From Steroidobacteraceae bacterium (GTDB taxonomy: Bacteria; Pseudomonadota; Gammaproteobacteria; Steroidobacterales; Steroidobacteraceae), in the NCBI GenBank assembly GCA_019634915.1, contig JAHCAN010000004.1:60848-124847 (forward strand): DNA of 64,000 bases, read 5' to 3'. A program made the position numbers and the translations under genes. Below are positions 53,288-61,895 of the stretch, piece after piece. The notes under the pieces were generated by a model. The model did no database searches. It was not told the DNA's origin and was given only the letters and a program-made list of their open reading frames with translations. The first letter of the stretch is position 1, and the number at the start of each line of letters is the position of its first letter.

Positions 53288-54167
53288 GAGAAGATCTCGC
53301 CGGCGATGCGCGCGAGGTATTCGTGCCCGAGGCGCGCACAGGTCGACGGGATCGCGACCGCCGGGTCCTGCTCGGCTTCGACGACGAGCCAGCCTTCGTA
53401 ACCGGCGCGCGCGATCGGGCCGAGCACCGCCGGGAAGTCGACGCCGCCGTCGCCCGGCACCGTGAACACGCCCTGCAATACGGCGTCGAGGAAGCTTGCG
53501 TCGCGATTGATCGCGCGCGCGAGCACGGCGGGCCGCACGTCCTTGCAGTGCACGTGGGTGATGCGCGCGGCGTAGCTGGTCGCGAAGCGGACCGGATCCT
53601 CGCCGGCATAGGTGAGGTGGCCGGTGTCGAGCAGCAGGCCGACCGCGGGTCCGGTGTGCGTCATCAGCGTGTCGACGTCGGCGCCCGACTGCACGACCGT
53701 GCCCATGTGGTGGTGGTAGGCCATGCGCATGCCGGCGGCCTGCATGCGTTCGGCGAGCCGCGTGAGCTGCTCGCCGAATGCGGCCCAGCGCTGCGGCGGC
53801 ATGTGTGGCCGGCGCGACAGGCGCGCGCCGAGGTTGCCGTGGACGCAGCCGGTCACTTCGCAGACGACCATCACGGTCGAACCGAGCGCCTTCAGCAGCT
53901 CGAGGTGGCCGGCCATCGCGGCGAACTCGGCGTCGACGTCGCGCTCGAGCAGCCGCAGGCTGTACCAGCCCGACACGAGCCGCAGGTCGTGCTGCGCGAG
54001 GATCGGCCCGAGTCGCGCGGCGTCGCGCGGAAACTTGCGGCCGAGCTCGACGCCGGCGTAGCCTGCCTCGCGCGCCTCGCGCAGGCAGGTCTCGAGCGGG
54101 ATGTCGGCGCCGAGGCCGGGAAGATCGTCGTTCGTCCAGGTGATCGGGTTGATGCCGAGGTCGATCG

Positions 54168-54171
<4 letters not shown>
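53284..54171 (-). CDS. iolE: Myo-inosose-2 dehydratase
   Basis: A 295-aa TIM-barrel enzyme of the xylose-isomerase-like family. It removes water from 2-keto-myo-inositol to give 3D-trihydroxycyclohexane-1,2-dione. The start GINPITWTNDDLPGLGADIPLETCLREAREAGYAGVELGRKFP is typical of IolE. Metal-ligand candidates include the Glu in VVEAEQDP, the Asp in LLLDTGHLTYAG and the His in RITHVHCKDV. Its ATG overlaps the iolD stop by 4 bases and its stop overlaps the phoD GTG by 4. Length is as expected (about 300 aa). Confidence 0.93.
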
Positions 54172-55987
<1,816 letters not shown>

Positions 55988-55991
<4 letters not shown>

Positions 55992-57898
55992 GGCCGCAGT
56001 CCGCGCCAGATGTCGATCAGGCGCTCGTAGCGCGTCGCGATCGCGGCGATGACACCGTGATCGTCGAGCTCGCCGCGCATCCATTCGCGCGCCGGCACGC
56101 CGAAGATGCTGCGCCCGACCGCGAAGCCGCGGCAGATCGGGAATGGGGCCGCCTGCTCGAACGCGACGCGCAGGCGGGATTCCGCCGCATCGAGGCCGAG
56201 CAGCAGCACGCCGTTGCAGTGCGGGTCGAATTCCATGATCACATCCCGGATGCGGGGCCACGCGGCGGGCGAGGGCGGCTCGAGCTTCCACCACGCCGGC
56301 TGCACGCCGAGGTTGTAGAAGCGCCGCAGCACGCGCGCCATGGTCGCATCGTCGACAGCATGCCCGCGGCCGCTCGCGACGACCTCGAGCAGCAGCTCCC
56401 GGTCGAGCGCCTGCGCATCGCGCGCGAGCTCGACGACACGCTCTTCCTGCGCGAGGCGCAGCTCGAGCGGGTCGTCGGGATGATAGAACACCAGGCACTT
56501 GATGACGTGGCTTGCGGGCCAGGTGAGCAGCGGCAGGCCGCTGTGGTTACGCGGCTCGAGTTCGAGCGGGCGCGAGCCGGGCACCTCGATCGCGCGGCCG
56601 ACCCAGTAGCCGGCATGCGTCATGCGCGACAGCACGTCCTCGCCGTAGCGGTCGTCGACGATCACGCCGAGGCGATCGCCATAAGCCACGCGCGCCGCGA
56701 CGCGCTCGACGGCGTCGGCGATCAGGTCCTTGAAGCGCCGGATCCGCTCCACCGGCAGCCCCTGGCTGCCGGCGAGCTGCTCGAGCTGGCGCCGGTGGTC
56801 GAACGCGAGCACGTACAGGTCGCGCCGCGGGCGGCGCGTCGTCGTCGCACTGTGCAGCTGCACGAGCCGCTGGTCGAGATCGGGTCGGCGCACCTCGGCG
56901 GCACGCGCGAGGAAGTCGTCGAGCTCGGTGCGGCTCGGCAACGCCGGCGCGCAGCCGTGGCGCGAGACGACGAGCGCGCCGCAGGCGTTGCCGTAGGCCG
57001 CCGCGCGCGGCCAGTCGGCGCCGGTGAGCCGGCCGTAGAGCAGGCCCGACAGGAAGGCGTCGCCGGCGCCGAGCGTGTTCAGCACTTCGACCGGAAAGCC
57101 CGGCACGTCGATCGGCTCGCCGCCCGGCGGATGGATCGTGCAGCCGGCCGCGCCGCGCTTGACGACGATCGTCGCGTCGCTCGCCTCGCGAATCGCCTCG
57201 CGCGCGCGCTCGGTGTCCTCGTCGCCGCCGGCGATGCGGATTTCCTCCTCGGTACCGACGATCAGGTCGCAGTGCTCGAGCAGCGGCGCGATGCGCGCCG
57301 TCACCGCGCCCGAGGCGACGAAGCGGTTGGCGCCGTCGCCGGCCGCGGTCAGGCCCCACAGCACCGGGCGGTAGTCGATGTCGAATACCACCGCGGTGCC
57401 ATGCGCGCGCGCGAGCGCGACCGCCTTCATCACGGCCGCCGCGGTCGACGGCGTCGACAGGTGCGTGCCGGTGATCGCGAGCATGCGGCTCGACGCGATG
57501 TACGCGGCGTCGAAGTCCTCGCTCGTGAGGCCCATGTCGGCGCACTGTTCGCGATAGAAAATGTGCGGGAAATCGTCGCGGCCGGCGATACCGAGCAGCA
57601 CGAGCCCGGTCAGGCGCCGAGGATCGGTCGCGAGATGGCTGACGTCGACGCCGGCGAGCGCGAGCGCCTCGCGCACGAAGCGCCCCATCTGCTCGTCGCC
57701 GACCCGCGAGAGCATCGACGGGCGCGCGCCGAGCCGGGCGAGCCCGAACGCGACGTTCGCCGACGAGCCGCCGGGATACTTCGCGAAGCTCTGCACGTCC
57801 TCGAAGCGCCCGCCGAGCTGCTGTCCGTAGAGGTCGACGGCGGCGCGCCCGAGGCAGATCACGTCGAGCGCGCGTGCGCCGCCCGCCGCCTCGCTCAT
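55988..57898 (-). CDS. iolC: 5-dehydro-2-deoxygluconokinase fused to DUF2090
   Basis: A 636-aa fusion. Residues 10-325 are a PfkB kinase (ICLGRAAVDLYGQQLGGRFEDVQSFAKYPGGSSANVAFGLARLG, with NTLGAGDAFLSGLLYGRL as the catalytic motif) that phosphorylates 2-deoxy-5-keto-D-gluconate. Residues 330-636 are a DUF2090 domain (YVLAFDHRRQLEQLAG, a TIM-barrel aldolase-like fold). This fusion replaces the separate iolJ aldolase in many proteobacteria, so DUF2090 probably splits the product into DHAP and malonate semialdehyde; that is an inference, and no iolJ is present. Both junctions overlap neighbouring genes by 4 bases. Confidence 0.92.
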
Positions 57899-58701
57899 GA
57901 TTCGTCCCCGGGCCACCAGAACTGCGCGCCGGGCGCCATCGTCCACGCGTGCTCCGGCGTGAACTCGGGCACCGTGTAGGGCAGGCCCGGCAGATGGCGG
58001 ATCACCCACGAGTAATACATCCCGTAGCCGGGCGCGGCACATTGCGCGTGATCGTTGCCGGCCGGAATGCAGATCGAGTCGTACTGGCGCACCTTCACGA
58101 CCTGCTCGCCGAGCTCGGCGTGGCCGTAGCCCTGCGGGGCCGTGAAGCGGTAGTGGTAGATCTCGGGCTGCGGATGATGGTGCGGCGGATAGCTCGACCA
58201 GCCGCCGGGGAACGTGACCACCTCGCCGAGCACGAGCTGTGCCTCGGGCGGCGAATTGCGCGTATCGAAGATCGTGCGCACGTAGCGCAGGCTGCGGTCG
58301 CGCACCTGGCCCTTGCCGCGATGCTCGTTCGGCACGTCGGCGGGGCGGAACACGCGCGGCGCGAAGGCCGCCGCGTTGACGCAGTCGTACACGGTGAGCT
58401 CGCACGCCTCGATCGCATGCAGCGTGACGCGCGTGCCCGCGGCGACGTGCAGGCAGCTCGCCGATTCGTCGAACAGCGAGCCGCGCGAGAGCACGGCCTC
58501 GACGTCGCCGGCCCCGACGCGCAGCGAGCCCGACATCAGCAGCCAGGCGGTCTCACGCTCGACGGGTTGTGACCAGCGCTCGCCCGCGGCGAGGCGCAGG
58601 ACGCCGAAACCGATGCCGGTGGCATTGGCCGGATCGGCGGCGCGGGTCACGGCCGTGTAGCCGTCCGGAAAGCCGGCGCGATGCGCGGTCAGGTGGTTCA
58701 C
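57895..58701 (-). CDS. iolB: 5-deoxy-glucuronate isomerase
   Basis: A 268-aa bicupin enzyme that isomerises 5-deoxy-D-glucuronate to 2-deoxy-5-keto-D-gluconate. The metal site is found in the second cupin: PPHHHPQPEIYHYRFTAPQGYGHAELG with multiple His and a Glu, followed by CIPAGNDHAQCAAPGYGMYYSWVIRHL. Length and order match IolB. ATG at 58701 overlaps the dehydrogenase stop by 4 bases and its own stop overlaps the iolC ATG by 4. It is the step that links IolD to IolC. Confidence 0.94.
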   Translation of the reverse strand: MNHLTAHRAGFPDGYTAVTRAADPANATGIGFGVLRLAAGERWSQPVERETAWLLMSGSLRVGAGDVEAVLSRGSLFDESASCLHVAAGTRVTLHAIEACELTVYDCVNAAAFAPRVFRPADVPNEHRGKGQVRDRSLRYVRTIFDTRNSPPEAQLVLGEVVTFPGGWSSYPPHHHPQPEIYHYRFTAPQGYGHAELGEQVVKVRQYDSICIPAGNDHAQCAAPGYGMYYSWVIRHLPGLPYTVPEFTPEHAWTMAPGAQFWWPGDES

Positions 58702-59822
58702 GACGGCACCTCGGTCCAGCTGCGCGAGGCGTGCGACTGCTCGATCGCCTCCATGACCCGCTGCACGCGCACGCCCTCATGGAAATCGGGCCAGCCCGGT
58801 GTGCCGTTCGCGATCGCGCGCAGCACGTTGCGCACCTCGATCACCTTCAGGTCGTTGTAGCCGAGGCCGTGGCCCGGCGCGGGGCAGAACGGGCGGTAGT
58901 CCGGATGCTCGGGGCCTGCGAGGATCGTGCGAAAGCCGCTGCGCGCTGCCGGCCCCGCGGCATCGTAGTGGCGCAGCTCGTTCATGCGCTCCTGCTGGAA
59001 TTCGAGCGCGCCGCGCGTGCCGAAGACCGAGAACGCGAGGCCGCACTTGTAACCGGTGCCGACCCGGCTGATCTCGAACGTGCCTGGCAGGCCGCGCTCG
59101 AATTCGACCAGCGCACGGGCGATGTCCTCGTTCTCGACCGCGCGCAGCTGGCCGCTCGCCGGGTCGCGCCGCTGCGCGTGCACGGTCTGCAGGCTGCCCT
59201 GCACGCGCGCGATGCCGCCGAGCAGGAAGTGGCCGAGATTGATCAGGTGCGAGCCGAGGTCGGCGAGCGCGCCGCTGCCGGCGAGCGCGCGGTCGCAGCG
59301 CCAGGTCCACGGCACCGCCGGATCGCTCATGTAGTCCTCGAGGTAGCTGCCGCGAAACGCGTACACCTCGCCGAGCTCGCCGGCGGCGATCATCTCGCGC
59401 GCGAGCTGCAGCAGCGGATTGCAGATGTAGTTGAAGCCCATCATGTGGCGCACGCCGGCCGCATCGGCGGCCGCGGCGATCTCGGCGGCTTCGCGCGCGG
59501 TGTTGGCGAGCGGCTTCTCGCAGTACACATGCTTGCCGGCGGCGATCGCGGCCAGTGCCATTTCGCGGTGCAGGTGGTTCGGCGTGCAGACGTCGACCAC
59601 GTCGACCGCACGGTCCGTGACGAGCGCGCGCCAGTCGCCGGTCGAGCGCGCGAAGCCGAGCGCACGCGCGCCGCGCGCCGCGCTGTCGACCGTCGTGTCG
59701 GCGAGCAGCTCGCAGACCGGGGCTTCCTGGTCGGCGAAGACCGCGCCGACGGCGTTCAGGGCAATGGCATGCGCGCGGCCGATGAAGCCGGTGCCGATCA
59801 ATCCGAATCTGGGGCGGGCCAT
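58698..59822 (-). CDS. Gfo/Idh/MocA dehydrogenase, scyllo-inositol type
   Basis: A 374-aa NAD(P)-dependent oxidoreductase. The Rossmann part has GLIGTGFIGRAHAIALN, and the family motif is HVYCEKPLANTA with the catalytic Lys. ADLGSHLINLGHFLLGG carries the second catalytic residues (Asp and His). It is not IolG, which is encoded by the next gene upstream. It could interconvert scyllo- and other inositol isomers or an inosose, as IolX/IolW do. It is the first gene behind the operator-bearing promoter (59855-59883), so the iolBCDE-phoD part can be expressed separately from the regulator. ATG at 59822. Confidence 0.83.
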   Translation of the reverse strand: MARPRFGLIGTGFIGRAHAIALNAVGAVFADQEAPVCELLADTTVDSAARGARALGFARSTGDWRALVTDRAVDVVDVCTPNHLHREMALAAIAAGKHVYCEKPLANTAREAAEIAAAADAAGVRHMMGFNYICNPLLQLAREMIAAGELGEVYAFRGSYLEDYMSDPAVPWTWRCDRALAGSGALADLGSHLINLGHFLLGGIARVQGSLQTVHAQRRDPASGQLRAVENEDIARALVEFERGLPGTFEISRVGTGYKCGLAFSVFGTRGALEFQQERMNELRHYDAAGPAARSGFRTILAGPEHPDYRPFCPAPGHGLGYNDLKVIEVRNVLRAIANGTPGWPDFHEGVRVQRVMEAIEQSHASRSWTEVPS

Positions 59823-59854
59823 GGGTGCCGGAAATTATCGCGAGTGGTCCCGCG

Positions 59855-59883
59855 ACGATAGCGAAATGGAATCAGAATTTCAA
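59855..59883 (-). promoter_or_regulatory. Internal promoter for the iolBCDE-phoD section
   Basis: Reading leftward, TTGAAA (complement of 59878-59883) and TATCGT (complement of 59855-59860) form a -35/-10 pair separated by exactly 17 bp. The operator 59867-59882 covers the -35 element and most of the spacer, so repressor binding would exclude polymerase. The predicted start leaves a leader of about 30 bases before the ATG at 59822. Confidence 0.55.
59867..59882. promoter_or_regulatory. Inositol-regulon operator, iol site 1
   Basis: TGGAA-TCAGAA-TTTCA fits the TRGAA-N6-TTCYA pattern with one changed base in the right arm (TTTCA for TTCCA). It overlaps the -35 of the internal iol promoter. The core ATGGAATCAGA is repeated in reverse complement at the TonB receptor site 61855-61870, a further sign of shared control. 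Confidence 0.6.
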
Positions 59884-59896
59884 GATTGGAAGGTTC

Positions 59897-59912
59897 TGAA
59901 AAATGTGTTCTA
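59897..59912. promoter_or_regulatory. Inositol-regulon operator, iol site 2
   Basis: TGAAA-AATGTG-TTCTA matches the right arm exactly and the left arm with two changes. Its centre is 30 bp (about three helical turns) from site 1, suited to cooperative binding on one face. The last bases overlap the iolG stop codon. Confidence 0.5.
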
Positions 59913-60905
59913 TCGTGACAGCAGCACCGGCGCGCGCGTCTCGAGCGAGCGCTGCGCGGCATCGGCGAGCGCGAGCGCCTGCCGGCCGTCGGCGCCGGTC
60001 GCGAGCTGCGCGGGCTTGCCCCGCAGCGCTTCGAGGAACTCGTCGAGTTCGTGGCGATACGCTGCCGCATAGCGCTCGAGGAAGAACGGCAGCGCGGGCT
60101 CGCGCGTGAAACCGCCGGCGTCCGCGGTTTCGACCGTGGTGGCCGGCACGTTGTCGGCGCGCGCGAGGCCGGCGGAGCCGAAGACCTCGATGCGCTGGTC
60201 GTAGCCATAGGCGCAGCGGCGGCTGTTGGTGATCTGGCACAGCCGTCCGCTTTGCGTCTCGAGCACCACGACGGCGGTGTCGATGTCGCCGGCGGTGCCG
60301 ATCGCCGGGTCGATCAGCGCGCTGCCGCGCGCGTACACCGAGACCGGCTCCTCGCCGAGCAGCCAGCGCGCCATGTCGAGGTCGTGGATCATCATGTCGC
60401 GGAAGAGGCCCCCGGAGCGCGCCACATAGGCGGGCGGCGGCGCCGCCGGGTCGCGGCTCGTGATGCTGACGACCTCGACCGTGCCGACGCGGCCGGCCGC
60501 GATCTCGCGGTGCAGGCGCCGGAAGGCGGGGTCGTAGCGGCGGTTGAAGCCGAGCGCGAGCAGGATGCCGGCCTCGCCGGCGACCGCGAGGCTCGCATCG
60601 GCGCGCGCGAGATCGAGATCCAGCGGCTTCTCGCAGAACACCGCCTTGCCGGCGCGCGCGCCGGCCTGGATCAGTTCGGCATGCGTGTCGGTCGAACTCG
60701 CGACCAGGATCGCCTGCACCTGCGGGTCGGCGAGCGCCGTGCGCGTGTCGCTGACCTGCGCGCCGGTCGCGGCCGCGAGCCGTTGCGCGGCGTCGGCCGA
60801 GACGTCGATCACGTGGCGCAGCGCCACGTCGGCGTGGGCGGCGAGATTGCGGGCGTGGATCTGGCCGATGCGACCGGCGCCGAACAGCGCGAAACCGTGT
60901 TTCAA
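59910..60905 (-). CDS. iolG: Myo-inositol 2-dehydrogenase
   Basis: A 331-aa Gfo/Idh/MocA enzyme that oxidises myo-inositol to 2-keto-myo-inositol with NAD. It has the Rossmann start KHGFALFGAGRIGQIHARNLA, the EKP motif (VFCEKPLDLD) and the catalytic Asp and His in RDMMIHDLDMARWLLG. TTG at 60905 was chosen because its codon overlaps the regulator's TGA by 4 bases and puts the protein start exactly where IolG homologues begin. The longer in-frame ATG at 60977 would extend the protein into the regulator gene with an unrelated sequence. Expression is thus probably coupled to that of the regulator. Confidence 0.92.
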   Translation of the reverse strand: MKHGFALFGAGRIGQIHARNLAAHADVALRHVIDVSADAAQRLAAATGAQVSDTRTALADPQVQAILVASSTDTHAELIQAGARAGKAVFCEKPLDLDLARADASLAVAGEAGILLALGFNRRYDPAFRRLHREIAAGRVGTVEVVSITSRDPAAPPPAYVARSGGLFRDMMIHDLDMARWLLGEEPVSVYARGSALIDPAIGTAGDIDTAVVVLETQSGRLCQITNSRRCAYGYDQRIEVFGSAGLARADNVPATTVETADAGGFTREPALPFFLERYAAAYRHELDEFLEALRGKPAQLATGADGRQALALADAAQRSLETRAPVLLSR

Positions 60906-61759
60906 CCTGCCTTGCCTTTCTGGATGCGGCGCTCCGACTGGAACGCATAACTGATGACCAGCGTCTGCGCGAGGCACAGCGAGGCGGTCAGCGAGCGGAA
61001 CTGGCGCACCTCGGCGTCCTTCGTCTCGAAGACCACGTCGGCATCGCGCGCGATCGGCGACAGGCGCGTGTCGCTGATCGCGAGCACGCGCGCGCCGCGG
61101 CCGCGCGCCTGCTCGACGATCTCGGCCGTCTCCTTCGCGTACGGACGGAAACTGATTGCGATCAGCAGGTCGGCCTGCCTGACCATGCCGCTCTGCTCGG
61201 CGAGCATGCCGGCGACGCCGTCGAGCAGATAGGTGCGCTTGTCGTCGACGTGGCGCAGCGCGTAGGCGAGGTAGGAGGCGACCGGGAACGAGCGGCGCAG
61301 GCCGATGATGTAGACCGCCGGCGCCTCGCGGATCAGCGCGACCGCCTTCTCGAGATCGGCCTTCCTGATCGATTCCTTCAAATGCTCGAGCGCGATGATG
61401 TTGCTGTCGGCGAACTCCTGCATCAGCTCGTGCGGCGAGAGCACGTCGACCGCGCCGGCGCGCTGGTTGAACTGGCGGATGCGGTCGGCATAGCTCGGGC
61501 TCGGCGCGAACTGCAGCAGCTCGTCGCGGAACAGCTTCTGCATGTCGCTCGCGCCCTCGTAGCCCATCGCCTTCGCGAAGCGCACGACGGTCGACGGCTG
61601 CACCTTGCAGCGCTCGGCGATCACCGCGAGCGTCTGCAGGCCCATGTCGTTCGGATGTTCGAGCACGAACTGCGCCACCTGCTGCAGTCGCGGGCTCAGG
61701 CTGTCGTATTGGCGCACGATCTCGCTGCGCAGTTTTTCGACGTCTTTGGCGGGGGCCAC
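60902..61759 (-). CDS. iolR: RpiR-family transcriptional regulator of inositol genes
   Basis: A 285-aa regulator. The N-terminal RpiR HTH (about 1-77) is LSPRLQQVAQFVLEHPNDMGLQTLAVIAERCKVQPSTVVRFAKAMGYEGASDMQKLFRDEL. The SIS sugar-phosphate-binding domain (about 125-265) is AVALIREAPAVYIIGLRRSFPVASYLAYALRHVDDKRTYLLDG onward. As in rhizobial IolR, the SIS domain would sense a phosphorylated pathway intermediate such as 2-deoxy-5-keto-gluconate-6-phosphate, and release DNA. This is inferred from family and position. It is followed by iolG with a 4-base overlap. The operator at 61795-61810, just upstream of its start (61759), suggests self-regulation. Confidence 0.88.
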   Translation of the reverse strand: MAPAKDVEKLRSEIVRQYDSLSPRLQQVAQFVLEHPNDMGLQTLAVIAERCKVQPSTVVRFAKAMGYEGASDMQKLFRDELLQFAPSPSYADRIRQFNQRAGAVDVLSPHELMQEFADSNIIALEHLKESIRKADLEKAVALIREAPAVYIIGLRRSFPVASYLAYALRHVDDKRTYLLDGVAGMLAEQSGMVRQADLLIAISFRPYAKETAEIVEQARGRGARVLAISDTRLSPIARDADVVFETKDAEVRQFRSLTASLCLAQTLVISYAFQSERRIQKGKAG

Positions 61760-61794
61760 GTGTCGGGTCGTCCAGCTCGTATGGCGGTCGAAAT

Positions 61795-61810
61795 TAGAAC
61801 ATATATTTCA
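61795..61810. promoter_or_regulatory. Inositol-regulon operator, regulator site
   Basis: TAGAA-CATATA-TTTCA matches the pattern with one changed base in the right arm. It lies 36 bases upstream of the regulator's ATG, over the -10 region of a leftward promoter (TTGACG at the complement of 61822-61827 as -35, TATATG or TATGTT as -10). Binding here would autoregulate the iolR-iolG transcript. Confidence 0.55.
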
Positions 61811-61814
61811 TGTA

Positions 61815-61844
61815 TTGCCACCGTCAAAATTATTGTTCTATAAT
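61815..61844 (+). promoter_or_regulatory. Strong promoter of the TonB receptor gene
   Basis: TTGCCA (61815-61820) and a perfect TATAAT (61839-61844) are separated by 18 bp. Transcription is predicted to begin near 61851, leaving a leader of about 45 bases before the ATG at 61896, with a CGAGGGGGGC stretch as a possible Shine-Dalgarno. Operators lie within the spacer and -10 (61825-61840) and just downstream of the start (61855-61870). Confidence 0.7.
61825..61840. promoter_or_regulatory. Inositol-regulon operator, receptor site 1
   Basis: CAAAA-TTATTG-TTCTA matches the right arm exactly and only part of the left arm. It covers the spacer and first two bases of the -10 of the TonB receptor promoter. 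Its centre is 30 bp from both the regulator site and receptor site 2, so the three sites are evenly spaced. Confidence 0.5.
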
Positions 61845-61854
61845 CAGGCCGTAA

Positions 61855-61870
61855 TGGAACTCTGATTCCA
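61855..61870. promoter_or_regulatory. Inositol-regulon operator, receptor site 2
   Basis: TGGAA-CTCTGA-TTCCA is a perfect palindrome and the exact GGAA-N6-TTCC form reported for RpiR-type IolR. It lies just after the predicted transcription start of the TonB receptor gene, where bound repressor would act as a roadblock. Confidence 0.65.
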
Positions 61871-61895
61871 TCGCCCGCGAGGGGGGCACCTGCAC

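Noticed and set aside
60905-60977. Longer iolG starting at ATG 60977
   Set aside because: It would overlap the regulator by 76 bases and add 24 residues unlike any IolG N-terminus. The TTG at the stop-codon overlap fits better.
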